Notes under the pieces: model-generated
What the model was told of the DNA's origin: nothing
Databases searched by the model: none
What the model saw: the letters and a program-made list of their open reading frames with translations, nothing else
Origin: JAICYJ01 sp963766445
GTDB lineage: Bacteria > Actinomycetota > Thermoleophilia > Gaiellales > JAICJC01
Direction of reading: 5' to 3'
Assembly (NCBI GenBank): GCA_963766445.1
Contig: CAVXZW010000025.1
Span: 124,001-188,000 of the forward strand
DNA length: 64,000 nt
Made by a program: the position numbers and the translations under genes
Part shown: in pieces, positions 1 to 9,998 of the stretch
Numbering within the stretch: position 1 is the stretch's first letter
How the letters are laid out: each line of letters starts with the position of its first letter

Positions 1-1250
1 GTCGCCCAGGTAGTTCAGCCAGCGCCCGGTCGCCAGGTGCTCGGACACGGCCGCGTAGGTCTCCTTCGTCCAGGCGATATTCCTGACGGTGTCAGCCGGG
101 TCCATCCATTCGGACGGCACCAGCAGGTTCCACCCCTTCGACCGGTGCGGGACGGCGGTCGCGGTCGGGTCGATCCGCGTCACCTGGCCGTGGAAGTGCT
201 CGAACAGGATCGCCGACATCGGCGAGGGCACCGTCTCGAACCGCTGGATGACGGTGTCGATCAGCGCGTCGGACATGCCGGTGGTGAAGCTCGAGAGCCA
301 GTAGTTGAGCGCGCCCTTGGGGTAGCCCTCGTCCAGCAGCGAGTTCATCTCCGGATACGGCATCGGCTGCACCTGCGTCACGACCGGCGAGCCGAACTCG
401 AGGAACGGCGCCAGCTCGGCGTCGGCCCTCTCCGGGTCGGTGTGGAAGACGAGCATCGCCGCCAGCTTCATCCCGGATCCGTCCGGCGCATGCACCAGGC
501 CGGCGAACGCCGACAGCTCGTCCGGGCAGCAGTCCACGGCGTCACGGTAGAACCGCAGCAGGTCGCGCGCGGCATCGATCGGATGGGCGATCAGGCCGCC
601 CACCACCATCGGCTGGTGCCGCAGGCGGTAGCGCAACACGGTCGCCACGCCGAAGTTGCCGCCGCCGCCGCGAAGCGCCCACATCAGGTCCGGGTGGGTG
701 ACGTCGGTAACGTCCAGCACCTCACCCGCCGCGGTCACCAGCTGGGCGCCGATCAGGTTGTCGGACGCCAGGCCCTGGGTCGACATCAGCCAGCCCAACC
801 CGCCGCCCAGCGTGTAGCCGCCGACTCCGGTGGTGGAGATGAGCCCGCCGGTGACGGCCAACCCGTGCCGGCCGGCCGCGGCATTCAGCATCGGACCAGA
901 GGGCGCCGCCCTGCGCGCTCGCCGTCCCGGCCTCGACGTCGACGGCGACCTCGCGCATCTGCGATAGGTCGATCATCAGGCCGCCGTCGCAGACGGAGCG
1001 CCCGGCCACGTTGTGCCCGCCTCCCCGCACCGCGATCTCCAGCCCGTTGGCGGTCGCGAACCTCACGGCCGCGGCCACGTCAGCCGATCTCGACGCACTG
1101 GGCGATCACGGCCGGCCGCCGGTCGATCAGCCCGTTGTGGACGCGTCGCGCGCCCTCATAATCGTCGTCGGAGGGCTGCAGCACCCGCCCTGCGAATCCG
1201 TCCGCGAGCGTCTGCAGCACGGCCGCGTCGACCGCTGGTGTCGTAGACAT
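1..1250 (-). CDS. BBE-type FAD-linked oxidoreductase (3' end outside window, two frameshifts)
   Basis: Flavoprotein of the PCMH-type FAD-binding / berberine-bridge-enzyme family. The N-terminal FAD domain shows RGGGHNVAGRSV, whose histidine is the usual covalent flavin site, followed by a GGLISTTGVGGYTLGGG-type segment. The C-terminal substrate domain reaches WLNYLGD at the window edge, so the usual last 30-50 residues are missing. The ATG at 1250 is preceded by a strong GGGGAGG ribosome site (complement of 1257-1263). The frame breaks near 1088 (an extra G in the GATCGGCTGAC context) and near 890; conserved sequence continues across both, so sequence error is likelier than decay. Substrate cannot be predicted. 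Confidence 0.8.
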
Positions 1251-1375
1251 CCATGACCTCCCCTGGTGAGTTGCCGCGCACCCCGTGCGCGCGACCGGCC
1301 GATTGTGTCAGGAACCGGCCCGACTCGCCGACCGGCGAGTGGACATCCGCTCGATCGCCCGCTAGCAGTGAGAGC

Positions 1376-1985
1376 ATGAACTACTGCCCCGGCTGCGGTC
1401 TGGCACGGCCCGCGGTCGCCGACGTCAACTACTGCCCGGGCTGCGGCGGATCGCTCAACCCGGCCGCTCCGATCCACGCCAACCTGTCCGGCTGGTGGCC
1501 GCGGGTGGGCGCGACGCTGCTGGACGGCCTGATCGTGATGGCGCTGAACGCACCGACGCTGGGGCTCGCGATCGCGGTCGCAGCCGGCGGCGGCCTGCAC
1601 GTGCACACGACGGTCAGCGGCCACGCCACCTACACGCTGTCCCACGAGATGAAGGTGGTCGCGGTGATCGCCGGGCTGGCCTACCTGGCATCGGCCCTGC
1701 TCTATGCACCGCTGTTGCTGCGCCGGGAGGGCCGCCACAACGGGCAGACCTGGGGCAAGCAGGCCCTCTCGATCCGGGTCGTCCGCGACAGCGGCGCCCC
1801 GGTCGACCTCGGCACCGCGCTGCTTGCGCGAGGTGGTGGCCAAGCTCGTGATCCTGAGCGCGCTCGGCTTCGTGCCGATCGTGGGCGGTTTCGCCTCGTT
1901 GGTCTGGTACCTGTGGCCGCTCTGGGACAGCTCGAACCGCGCCCCGCACGACATGATCGCCCACACGCACGTCGTCAAGGCCTGA
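1376..1985 (+). CDS. Zinc-ribbon plus RDD-domain membrane protein (frameshifted)
   Basis: The protein opens with a double zinc-ribbon half-site, YCPGCG at residues 3-8 and again at about 22-27, followed by an RDD membrane domain with the hallmark R near GWWPRVGATLLDGLI and two or three hydrophobic segments. The end, NRAPHDMIAHTHVVKA, is the typical RDD finish (HD-xxxxT-xVV). The frame is interrupted near 1828, where CTGCGCGAG appears as CTTGCGCGAG; both halves are good RDD sequence. RDD proteins are integral membrane proteins of mostly unknown role, some implicated in ion transport. The zinc ribbon may bind a partner (inference). Confidence 0.75.
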
Positions 1986-2047
1986 ACCACCCCGCGGGTC
2001 GGCGTCCGTTTTGCGCCGACATCCGGTTGCGGGCAGACTTCCGTACC

Positions 2048-2679
2048 TTGACCAAGCGCTCGTCCGCCGACACCGCGATCTCGGAGCTCGACCTGCTCGG
2101 CTGGAAGCGCGAGGTGTTCGCGCTCTACCGGCGCGTCCGCGAGCTGGAGCCGGAGGCAGCGTGGCGCGAGTGGCGTGCGGGGCGTGACCGCCTGTTCGCC
2201 ACCCACCCGCAGACGCCGCTCGGGGCAGCGGCCTGGCCGGGTTCGAGGCGCTTCGCTTCTTCCCATACGACCCGGCGTTCCGCGTCACCGGCAGCGTGGT
2301 GGCAACCGAGCCGGCCGTCCGCGAGATCGACTCCAGCACCGGCGAGCGGATCCGGTTCCGCCAGTTCGGACGCGTGGAGTTCGAGCTGTCCGGTGAGCAA
2401 TCGCTGCCGCTGTACTGGCTGGAGGGCTACGGAGGCGGGCTGTTCCTCCCGTTCGCCGACGCCACCAGCGGGCGCGACAGCTACGGCGGCGGCCGCTATC
2501 TGCTGGACACGGTCAAGGGCGCCGACCTGGGCGGGGAGGACGGGCGGCTGGTGCTCGACTTCAACTTCGCCTACAACCCCTCGTGCGCCTACGACCCGCG
2601 CTGGACGTGCCCGCTGCCGCCCAGGCAGAGCCGGCTCGGGATCGCCGTCACGGCGGGCGAGCACGCGTTCACCGGCTGA
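2048..2679 (+). CDS. DUF1684 family protein (frameshifted)
   Basis: About 210 residues. The N-terminal part (GWKREVFALYRRVRELEP, then FATHPQTPL) and the later LRFFPYDPAFRVTGSV and YNPSCAYDPRWTCPLPP segments match the DUF1684 layout, whose conserved C-terminal motif is NPSCAYDPxWxCPLPP. Function is unknown. TTG 2048 is the likeliest start because it lies just before the conserved N-terminus; this is uncertain. One indel near 2225 splits the frame. It follows the RDD gene after about 60 nt. Confidence 0.7.
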
Positions 2680-2762
2680 GCGCTGGACCGTGCCGCCTTC
2701 ACCGCTAAGCCTCTCGGCTGATCCGCCGATGACGAACGACAGATGATCCCGAGTCAGCTCAG

Positions 2763-3435
2763 ATGAACGACACGAAGCTTGCAGACCTAGCCGTCAGCAT
2801 CCTGTCGCAGCTGCCCACGCCAAAGGTCGAGGCGTTCTCCACCGGGGGCGGCGTTGTGATGCTTGAGCTGCGATCGCAGGACGAGGTCTACATCCTGGCC
2901 GATGCGCCGCGGATGCAGGTGCGCGACCCAGCTCGACCTGCTCGTGCGCACGAACGAGATCAGCGGCGGCGGCTACGACATCTCCCTGACCGTGGCCGAA
3001 ACCCTGCACCAGACGGATTCGAAGGTCGCCGTGCGGCTGCTGGTGCAGGACGTGCTGCGGCGCGAGAGCGAGCGCACCACGCCGCGCGCCGCCACCGAAG
3101 AGCTGGCGCTGATGCATGTGCTGGGCGCACGCAGGATCGCGGAGGGCGAGGAGTTCGACGTGCGCCTGGCCGACCTGTCGCCGACCGGCGTCGCCTTCGT
3201 CACCGACCGCAGCTTCCACACCGGCGACTTCTTCGCCATGATGGTGACCATCCGCGGGCAGCTCCTGCGCCTGCAGGCGCGCGCCCTGCAGACGTCTCCC
3301 TCGCACTACGGCCGCCAGCGGGTCGGCTGCGAGATCCTGCAGATCACCGACGACGATCGCCGCCACATCTCGGCGCTGACGGCGGAGGCACCTCACACCG
3401 GCACCGCCGACCAGCGCTTCCGACGCTCGGCCTGA
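2763..3435 (+). CDS. PilZ-domain protein (frameshifted)
   Basis: About 223 residues with an N-terminal YcgR-like segment (LELRSQDEVYILADAP) and a C-terminal PilZ domain carrying the DLSPTGVAF motif, a D/NxSxxG c-di-GMP contact. PilZ proteins bind cyclic di-GMP and couple it to motility, surface polysaccharide or protein partners. The expected RxxxR half of the binding site is not clearly preserved (only GARRIAEGEEF precedes the DxSxxG motif), so ligand binding is uncertain. A CC-to-CCC change near 2927 breaks the frame. ATG 2763 opens the gene. Confidence 0.75.
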
Positions 3436-3447
3436 CCCGCCTACCGG

Positions 3448-3453
3448 TATCCT
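3448..3453 (+). promoter_or_regulatory. -10 box for the PLP decarboxylase gene
   Basis: TATCCT ends 9 nt before ATG 3463, so the transcript would begin at or within a few bases of the start codon. Confidence 0.5.
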
Positions 3454-3462
3454 CCCGCGCCG

Positions 3463-4870
3463 ATGCCATCGGACGCCCCACTGGCGGACGCGGTCGACGC
3501 GTTCCTGGCCGATCCCGGCACCACCTTCACCGTGCCCGGGCACAAGCGCGCGCCCGGCATCGCCGACCGGCTGCTGATGCTCGACCTGCCGCTGGTCTCC
3601 GGCGCCGACGACTCACGCCTGGGCGGCGACGTGCTGGGCAAGGCGGAACGCCTGGCGGCACAGCTGTGGGGCGCCGACCTGTGCCGGTTCTCGGTGGCCG
3701 GATCGACGCACGGCAACCAGTCGCTGGCGCTGGCGGCGGCGCGCCCGGGCGACCACGTGGCCGTGGCCCGGACGCTGCACAAGTCGATGTTCGGCGGGCT
3801 GGTGCTGGCCGGTCTGGAGCCGGTCTGGGTGCGGCCGCAGGTCGACCCGGAGACGGGACTTGCCACACAGGTACCTGCCGGCGCGGTTGCCGCTGCGCTG
3901 CGCGAGCACCCGGATCTGCGGGCGGTGTTCCTGGTCGAGCCGAGCTACGTGGGCATGCTGTCCGACCTGGAGGCGATCGCCGCAGTCGCCGCACGAGGCC
4001 GCGGTGCCGCTGATCGTCGACCAGGCCTGGGGCGCCCACCTCGGCTTCCACCCGGGGCTGCCTGCGCATGCCATCGCCCGTGGCGCCGATGCCATGGTCA
4101 CCTCGACGCACAAGACGCTGACCGGCCTTCACGCAGGGCTCGGTGGTGCTGGCCCGCGGCGGGCCTGCTCGATCTGGCCCGCGTCGACGAGTCGTTCGAG
4201 CTGCTGCACACGACCAGCCCGTCCGCCGCGATCCTGGCGTCCACCGACCGCGCCCGGCAGCTGATCGAGGACCGCGGCGAGCAGCTGCTGGAGCAGGCGA
4301 TCGCGCTGGTGGCGGATGCCCGCGCGCGGCTGCGCCGGATCGACGGCCTGCACGTCTCGGAGGCATCCGATCCGGTGAAGCTGGTGCTGGGGCTGGCCGG
4401 CACCGGCGCCGACGGGTTCCAGGTGGAGGCCGACCTGCTCGCCGACGGCCTGCGGCTGGAGATGGCCGACCGTGACACGCTGGTGCCGATCGTGACGCTG
4501 GCGGACACGCCGCGCCACGGCGGCACGGCTGGTGGAGGCGCTCGAGCGATCGATCGCGCTGCGGAGGGGAGCGGCCCGGCCGCTGGCCGCCTCCAGCGTG
4601 TGGTCGCTGCAGCCGGTGGCCGCGATCAGCCCGCGCGAGGCCTTCTTCGCGCCGCGCGAGCGCGTCCCCGCCGGGCGCGCGGTGGGCCGGGTGGCGGCCG
4701 AGACGGCCGCGCCCTACCCGCCCGGCATCCCAGCGCTGGCGCCGGGCGAGCTGATCACCGAGGAGATCCTGGTGGCGCTGCAGCGCGAGGCGGCGGCCGG
4801 AACGCGGGTCGCGTACTGCTCGGATCCCACGCTCGAGACGCTGCTGGTGGTGGCCGACCGGCCCGTCTAA
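3463..4870 (+). CDS. Orn/Lys/Arg decarboxylase-family PLP enzyme (four frameshifts)
   Basis: Fold-type I PLP enzyme of the short (about 470 aa) Orn/Lys/Arg decarboxylase class without the N-terminal wing domain. Seen in order: TFTVPGHKRAPG near residue 25, DDSRLGGDVLGKAERLAA, VAGSTHGNQSLALAA (PLP phosphate loop), HKSMFGGLVLAG, the aspartate in IVDQAWGAHLGFH, and the Schiff-base lysine in VTSTHKTLTGL near nucleotide 4108. The C-terminal domain has ISPREAFFAPRERV and the PPGIPALAPGELI end typical of the group. Four single-base indels (near 3993, 4129, 4165 and 4515) break the frame. Substrate among the basic amino acids cannot be told. A TATCCT box sits 9 nt before the ATG. Confidence 0.85.
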
Positions 4871-4903
4871 CACTCGCGCCGGGTTCTGCCGATACCCGGC
4901 TCG

Positions 4904-6424
4904 ATGCAGGTTCTCAGCGAGGCCGTCCGCGCCCCGGGCCGCGATCGAGCGGCTGCGGCCGCGCGCGGGCTGACCGGCTCATCGGTGATCTGGGCGGCGT
5001 CGCTGGCCGCGCTCGTGTTCACCGCCGTCGCCTGCACCACCTCGCGGCTGTTGATGCTGGACACGTTCGCGAGCCTCGCGGCCGGTCGCGAGATCGCCCA
5101 GCACGGCGTGCCCCACACCGAGGTGATGACGTGGGCCGCGCACGGGCGCCCCTGGATCGACCAGCAGTGGCTGGGCCAGTGGCTCTTCTACGAGGCCTAC
5201 CGCGTGGGCGGGTACCCGGCCGTGGGCGCGCTCTCGGCGCTCAGCATCGCGCTGGCCTTCGGTGTGCTGGCCGCCTACATGCTGCACCGCGGCACCTCCA
5301 CCGTGCGCACGCTGATCTGGGTGGCGGTGGCGTACGCCGTCTGCGAGCTGAACACCGTCATGCGCACGCAGAGCTTCGCCTATCCACTGTTCGTGCTGAT
5401 GATGGTGATCCTGCTGGAGGACGACCGCCGGCATCGCTTCAGCCGCAGCCTGCTGGCGCTGCCGCTGCTGTTCCTGGTGTGGGCCAACCTGCACGGCTCG
5501 GTGCTGCTGGCCGCCCCGATCGTGGTCATCTACTGCGTGTGGGCGGCGGCGCACAACCTGCGCCCGGTGCGGCGACGCACGCTGGCGGCGTACCTGGGGC
5601 TCGCGGCCTGCATGCCGTTGGCGCTGCTCACGACGCCCTACGGGCTGACGATCGCCGACTACTATCGCTCGGTGCTCGACAACCCGGTGCTGACCGCCCG
5701 CGTCGGCGAGTGGCACCCGGCCACGTTCGGCGGGCCCAGCACGCAGTTCGTGATCGTGCTGCTGGCGGCGATCGGCCTGCTCGGCTTCGCCTACGGGCGC
5801 GGATTCCGCCCGCCGCTGTTCATGGTCGGCCTGACCTTCGCGCTGGCCGTGGCCGGCATCCACGCGGTGCGCTACCAGGTCTGGTTCGGATTCGCCGCCA
5901 CGCTGCTGATCGCCGAGGTGATGAGCGGCACGTTCGCGTCGTCAGAGTCACCGCTGATCCGCCGCATCTCGGCCAGGGTGGTGCCGGCCGCGGCCGTGGT
6001 CGGAGTCGTGGGCAGCTCGCTGCTGCTGGCGACCACCGCCCCGGCGCGGTTCGAGGCGCTGTCGCCGCGCCCCGCCATGGACGCGACCGCGACCTGGGCG
6101 GCCGCCCATCCGCAGGCCAAGATCATGGCCGGCGACACCTCGGCGTCGGCGCTCCTGTGGACGCATCCCGAGCTGACCGGCCGCGTCGGGTTCGACTCGC
6201 GCTACGAGATCTACTCCCAGCGCCAGCTGCTGGCCTACACCGACTGGGTGGCCGGCAACGGCTCGCGGTCGCAGTGGTCACGGGTGCTGGACGGCTACGA
6301 CGAGGTGCTGCTCTCGACCGCCTACCGGCAGAACGTGATCGACCGCATGCGCACGCTGCCCGGCTGGCACCGCATCTACGGCGACGCGGACGGCGTCGTG
6401 TTCGTGCGCGACGCGGCCGGCTGA
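4904..6424 (+). CDS. Polytopic membrane protein, possible GT-C-type glycosyltransferase
   Basis: An intact 506-residue protein with about ten hydrophobic segments. Between TM1 and TM2 it has HGRPWIDQQWLGQWLFYEAY, a pattern often seen in GT-C-like membrane proteins of actinobacterial polysaccharide loci, where an acidic residue in the first outer loop is catalytic. The soluble C-terminal part (residues 390-506) contains no motif I recognise. It precedes a GT2 gene and a sugar-nucleotide epimerase on the opposite strand. The glycosyltransferase assignment is inference from topology and context. Confidence 0.55.
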   Translation: MQVLSEAVRAPGRDRAAAAARGLTGSSVIWAASLAALVFTAVACTTSRLLMLDTFASLAAGREIAQHGVPHTEVMTWAAHGRPWIDQQWLGQWLFYEAYRVGGYPAVGALSALSIALAFGVLAAYMLHRGTSTVRTLIWVAVAYAVCELNTVMRTQSFAYPLFVLMMVILLEDDRRHRFSRSLLALPLLFLVWANLHGSVLLAAPIVVIYCVWAAAHNLRPVRRRTLAAYLGLAACMPLALLTTPYGLTIADYYRSVLDNPVLTARVGEWHPATFGGPSTQFVIVLLAAIGLLGFAYGRGFRPPLFMVGLTFALAVAGIHAVRYQVWFGFAATLLIAEVMSGTFASSESPLIRRISARVVPAAAVVGVVGSSLLLATTAPARFEALSPRPAMDATATWAAAHPQAKIMAGDTSASALLWTHPELTGRVGFDSRYEIYSQRQLLAYTDWVAGNGSRSQWSRVLDGYDEVLLSTAYRQNVIDRMRTLPGWHRIYGDADGVVFVRDAAG

Positions 6425-6425
6425 C

Positions 6426-7400
6426 TCAGCCGGCGGCGCGCTCGGCGTTGAACTCGGCCGCGGCCTCGGCGATGCCGTCGCCGTCGTGCGGCCGGATGGC
6501 GCCCCGTACGTGCGCCATGAACCGGGCCGGCGCATCTGGATCGACCCGCTTCACCCGCTCGCCGCCGGGCACGGTCAGGAGCGTCTTCGCCGCCGCCGCT
6601 CGGGCCATGAAGGTGGCCGCGGTGAGGCCGCGCACGGCCAGCTCGCCTGCGGCACCGTGGTGCTTGCGGGCATAGACGGCGCGGCTGCGCTCCATCTCGG
6701 CGATCCGCCGCTCGGGCACCCCGCCGGTGCTGGCGTTCTCGAGGTGCACCAGCGAGGCCTGCGGGAAGTACGCGGTCGCGTAGCCGGCGTCGCGCAGGCG
6801 CAGGCACAGGTCGGGATCCTCCGAGTAGATGAACAGCTGCTCGTCGAAGCCGCCGACAGCGGCCAGCGCCGCGCGCCGGGCCAGGATGGCGGCGCCGCAC
6901 ACCCAGTCGACGCGGGCGATGCGGTCGCCGCCCGACTGGATCCAGCCGCGCCGCTGCAGCGTCACCGTCGGTCAGCGCCACCCGGCCCGGCGTGGGGAAG
7001 TGGAAGGCGGACGGCTGCTGCGAGCCGTCCGGGTTCAGGATCTTCGGCCCGCAGGCACCCACCTCGCGGTTCTGGTCCATGAACCGCCGCATGCGATCGA
7101 GCATGCCCTCGTGCAGGACGTGTCCTCATTCAGGATCAGCACGTAGCGGCCCTGCGCCCTTCGGATCGCCTCGTTGTGATTGGCGCCGAAGCCGTGGCGC
7201 CGATCCCGCTCCACCACCTCGACGTCCGGGTACGCCTCGCGCACCGCGACCGCGCTGCCGTCGGTGGAGGCGTTGTCGATCACGATCGTCTGCAGGGACG
7301 TGTCGCGCGCGGCACCCTGGAGCGAGGCCAGGCAGCCCAGCAGCAGCTGCCGGTTGCTCGTGTTGACCAGGGAGATCGTGATGTCAGGGGTGCCGCTCAC
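6426..7400 (-). CDS. Family 2 glycosyltransferase, rhamnosyltransferase-like (two frameshifts)
   Basis: GT-A fold transferase of about 324 residues. The start ITISLVNTSNRQLLLGCLASL is the nucleotide-binding opening, NASTDGS follows, then an NED in place of the DxD. The acceptor side shows WVCGAAILARRAALAAVGGFDE and the ED of FIYSEDPDLCLRLRDAGY, all typical of actinobacterial rhamnosyltransferase-like GT2 proteins. Breaks near 7122 and 6965 place the gene in three frames. Its ATG overlaps the stop of the upstream epimerase gene (ATGA), so the two are an operon; dTDP-sugars from that enzyme are plausible donors. Confidence 0.8.
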
Positions 7401-8515
7401 CGGGTCAGGCCGGCGGCCGCCAGCCGGTCGGCCGCGGCGTCCACCGAGTCGGTGGCCTGCTGCGTCGCGACCCAGCCCAGCAGCTCCCGCATGCCGTCGG
7501 CGAACTCGACCCGGGGTGCGTAGCCAAGGGTCTCCCGCGCCAGCGAGATGTCCGAGAAGCAGTGCCGGATGTCACCGGCGCGGAACTTGTTCACGACCTC
7601 GGGCTGCAGGTGCTCCTTGCCCAGGCCGCGGGCCAGCTCACGGGCGACGTCGAGCACCGAGGTGGAGACGCCGGTGCCGAGGTTGACGGCGCGGTGGTCG
7701 GCGCCGCCGCCCTCGAGCGCGGCGACGCAGCCGGCGGCGATGTCGGAGACGTGCACGAAGTCGCGGCTCTGGAGGCCGTCCTCGAACACCAGCGGCGCGT
7801 TGTCGTTCAGCAGCCTGCCGCCGAAGATCGCGGCCACGCCGGTGTAGGGGTTGGACAGGGCCTGCCGGTCGCCGTAGACGTTGAAGAAGCGCATGGCGAC
7901 GGTGGGCAGGCGGTGGGCACGGCCGATCGCCAGGAACATCTCCTCGTGGTCGCGCTTGTTGACGGCGTAGATCGACATCGGCTGTACCGGCTTGTCCTCG
8001 CCGGTGGCCAGCGGCTCCAGCGGCCGGCCGCAGTCCGGGCAGGCCAGCTCCCACCGCCGCGCGTCCAGCTGCTCGTCGCTGCGCACCTGCGGCGCCAGCA
8101 GCCCGTGCTCGGCGCAGCGGTAGCGGCCCTCGCCGTAGATCGACATCGACGAGGCCACCAGCACCCGTGCCAGCTGGTCGCGGCGCTTCGAGATCTCCTC
8201 CAGCATCACGGCCGCGCCGATCGAGTTGATCGACGTGTAGCGCTCGATCTCGTACATCGACTGGCCGACGCCGACGGCAGCCGCGAAGTGCACGACGTGG
8301 TCGACGCCCTCGAGCGCGGCCGCCACGGCCTCGTGGTCGCGGACGTCACCGACGCGCAGGTCGATCTGGGGGTCGAGGTAGGCGGGCCGCTCGCCGGCCG
8401 GGTGCACCTGGGGGTCGAGGTTGTCGAGCGCCCGCACCTCGTGGCCGCGCGCCAGCAGGGCGTCGGCCAGGTGCGATCCGATGAAGCCGGCGCCACCCGT
8501 GATCAGGACTCGCAT
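7397..8515 (-). CDS. NAD-dependent sugar epimerase, dTDP-L-rhamnose 4-epimerase-like
   Basis: An intact 372-residue extended SDR. It has the Rossmann motif TGGAGFIGSHLADAL, the active-site SSMSIYGEG with a later YAVNKRDHE (YxxxK), and RFFNVYGDRQALSNPYTG for the nucleotide-sugar site. Between residues about 150 and 175 a cysteine insertion (RCAEHG ... ACPDCGRPLE) separates the Ser/Tyr region, a feature I associate with dTDP-L-rhamnose 4-epimerases rather than GalE. Product would be a dTDP-6-deoxy-talose-type sugar for surface glycans (family inference). TACCAT lies 8 nt before ATG 8515. Followed by the overlapping GT2 gene. Confidence 0.8.
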   Translation of the reverse strand: MRVLITGGAGFIGSHLADALLARGHEVRALDNLDPQVHPAGERPAYLDPQIDLRVGDVRDHEAVAAALEGVDHVVHFAAAVGVGQSMYEIERYTSINSIGAAVMLEEISKRRDQLARVLVASSMSIYGEGRYRCAEHGLLAPQVRSDEQLDARRWELACPDCGRPLEPLATGEDKPVQPMSIYAVNKRDHEEMFLAIGRAHRLPTVAMRFFNVYGDRQALSNPYTGVAAIFGGRLLNDNAPLVFEDGLQSRDFVHVSDIAAGCVAALEGGGADHRAVNLGTGVSTSVLDVARELARGLGKEHLQPEVVNKFRAGDIRHCFSDISLARETLGYAPRVEFADGMRELLGWVATQQATDSVDAAADRLAAAGLTR

Positions 8516-8523
8516 GGGGCCGG

Positions 8524-8529
8524 ATGGTA
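8524..8529 (-). promoter_or_regulatory. -10 box for the epimerase-GT2 operon
   Basis: On the minus strand TACCAT ends 8 nt before ATG 8515; this implies a leaderless or nearly leaderless message. Confidence 0.5.
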
Positions 8530-8562
8530 CCGACCTCACATTCAGCGGGCGTTCAGTCCGAG

Positions 8563-9534
8563 TTAACCCGACTCCGCCACGTAGCGCACCATCGGGCGTC
8601 CGTACGCCTCGAACTCGCCGTCGTCCCGCATGCCGATCTTCTGCATCACCCGCACCGAGGGGGCATTCTCCGGATAGGACAGCGCCACCACCTGCTCCAG
8701 CCCGAGCGGGCCGAAGGCAACGTCCAGGCAGGCGCGGCCGACCTCGGTGGCGATGCCGCGGCCCCAGGCATCGCGCACCAGCTCGTACACCACCTCCACC
8801 TCCGGGCCGGCCATCTCCACCAGCACCAGGCCGGCCACGCCGATCACCTCGCCGCCCTCGCGGTCGGCCACCGCCCACAGCGAGAACCCGTGCGCCTGCT
8901 GGTGGTCGATCAGCCGGCCGACGCCGGCCACCGTCTGCTCGGGCGTGCGGGTCGATCCGTCGGCGCCGACGTACCGCATCGCCTCCGGGTCGCCGTACAG
9001 CCGCTGCAGCGGCTCGGCATCCTGCGGCCGCAGCAGCTGCAGCCGGAAGCGCTCGGTGGTCGCCACCACCTCCAGGCGACCGGGCGCGCTGACCGAGCGA
9101 AACGGCCAGTCGCGATCGAGCCATTCCCAGACCGCCTGCCACAGTGCCTGGTCGAGCCGTGCGTGCGTGGCCCGTACCCACAGCAGCACCTCGGCATCGT
9201 GGACGGGCCGCTTGGACGGATAGATGTAGACGCAGCCGATCACCGACCGCGAGCCGGGGTCGAGCACGGTGTAGGTGAAGCCCTTGCGCTGTTCGAAGTC
9301 ACGCTGGTGCCGCTCCAGGTCGCCGCGGTTCTGCTCGAGCGTCATCGGGTGCGGCCAGTTGCCGTCGGGGTACCCGGGCGTGGCCCGGATGTGTTCGATG
9401 CTCGAGCTCCAGGCGTCGTAGTCGGACTCGTTGTGCTGCGGGCCCAGCGGCTCCAGCCGGAAGCTGGCTGCGGCCAGGCCGGCCGGCGGGACGAAGCCGT
9501 CCGGTACGAAGCGGGTGCGCTGGTCCGTTTCCAT
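8563..9534 (-). CDS. Tandem GNAT N-acetyltransferase (two-domain fusion)
   Basis: An intact 323-residue protein made of two GNAT-related units. Residues 1-150 resemble the GNAT-like family that carries GFTYTVLD...VIGCVYIYP; residues 160-323 are a RimJ/RimL-type domain with LEVVATTERFRLQLL at its start, AWGRGIATEVGRACLDVAF as the acetyl-CoA loop and ENAPSVRVMQKIGM near the end. RimJ/RimL relatives acetylate protein N-termini or small molecules; the target is unknown. TAGGAT lies 6 nt before ATG 9534, divergent from the HIT gene. Confidence 0.8.
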   Translation of the reverse strand: METDQRTRFVPDGFVPPAGLAAASFRLEPLGPQHNESDYDAWSSSIEHIRATPGYPDGNWPHPMTLEQNRGDLERHQRDFEQRKGFTYTVLDPGSRSVIGCVYIYPSKRPVHDAEVLLWVRATHARLDQALWQAVWEWLDRDWPFRSVSAPGRLEVVATTERFRLQLLRPQDAEPLQRLYGDPEAMRYVGADGSTRTPEQTVAGVGRLIDHQQAHGFSLWAVADREGGEVIGVAGLVLVEMAGPEVEVVYELVRDAWGRGIATEVGRACLDVAFGPLGLEQVVALSYPENAPSVRVMQKIGMRDDGEFEAYGRPMVRYVAESG

Positions 9535-9540
9535 GGCGCG

Positions 9541-9558
9541 ATCCTAGCGGGATAGCAT
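9541..9558. promoter_or_regulatory. Divergent leaderless promoters (GNAT minus, HIT plus)
   Basis: The 31 bp gap between ATG 9534 (minus) and ATG 9566 (plus) holds TAGGAT for the minus gene (complement of 9541-9546, 6 nt from its ATG) and TAGCAT for the plus gene (9553-9558, 7 nt from its ATG). The -35 region of each would lie inside the opposite gene start. Confidence 0.55.
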
Positions 9559-9565
9559 CCGGCCC

Positions 9566-9974
9566 ATGGAGGACTGCATCTTCTGCCGGATCGTGGCCGG
9601 CGAGCTGCCCTCGATCCGCATCCACGAGGACGAGCGGGCGATCGTGATCATGGACATCAACCCGGCCACCCGCGGCCACGCGCTGGTGATCCCGCGGGCC
9701 CACGCCCGCGACATCCGCGACATCTCGGACGAGCGATCTGGAGCACTGCGCGCTGGTCTCGCGCGGCATCGCCGACCGGGCGCTGTCGGCCCTCGGCGCC
9801 GACGGCGTCACGATCATGCAGTCAAACGGCGCGGCCGCCTGGCAGACGGTGTTCCACTACCACGTGCACGTGATCCCGCGCTACGACGGCGACCCGCTGG
9901 TGCTGCCCTGGCGCCCGGCTCCCGGTGACCTCGCGGAGATCCATGATATAAGCTCCACTTATTTTCAAGATTAG
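9566..9974 (+). CDS. HIT-family nucleotide hydrolase (frameshifted)
   Basis: A protein of about 135 residues with CIFCRIVAGELPS at the N-terminus, the GHALVIPRAHARD strand and the histidine triad HYHVHVIPR. HIT proteins hydrolyse phosphoramidate or dinucleoside substrates such as AMP-lysine. The frame breaks near 9735 (GAGGATC read as GAGCGATC). After the shift the protein runs to TAG 9972-9974 and ends in an AT-rich tail (ISSTYFQD) that overlaps the promoter of the next gene. Confidence 0.85.
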
Positions 9975-9991
9975 CGTTTCTTCTGTACAAT
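9964..9991 (+). promoter_or_regulatory. Promoter of the fumarate/sulfur gene run, leaderless GTG
   Basis: In an unusually AT-rich stretch, TTCAAG (9964-9969) and TACAAT (9986-9991) are 16 bp apart, and GTG 9999 lies exactly 7 nt after the -10 box. The upstream in-frame ATG at 9990 overlaps the -10 box itself, so GTG 9999 is the better start. Confidence 0.6.
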
Positions 9992-9998
9992 GCGGCCC

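Noticed and set aside
3463..6675. A 1070-residue open frame running past the PLP decarboxylase
   Set aside because: Only the first part is real protein; after the frameshift near 3993 it runs out of frame through the rest of the decarboxylase gene and the next gene, giving low-complexity Arg/Ala/Gly sequence.
9990..9992. ATG 9990 as the start of the flavoprotein gene
   Set aside because: It overlaps the TACAAT -10 box and has no ribosome site; GTG 9999 lies at the expected leaderless position.
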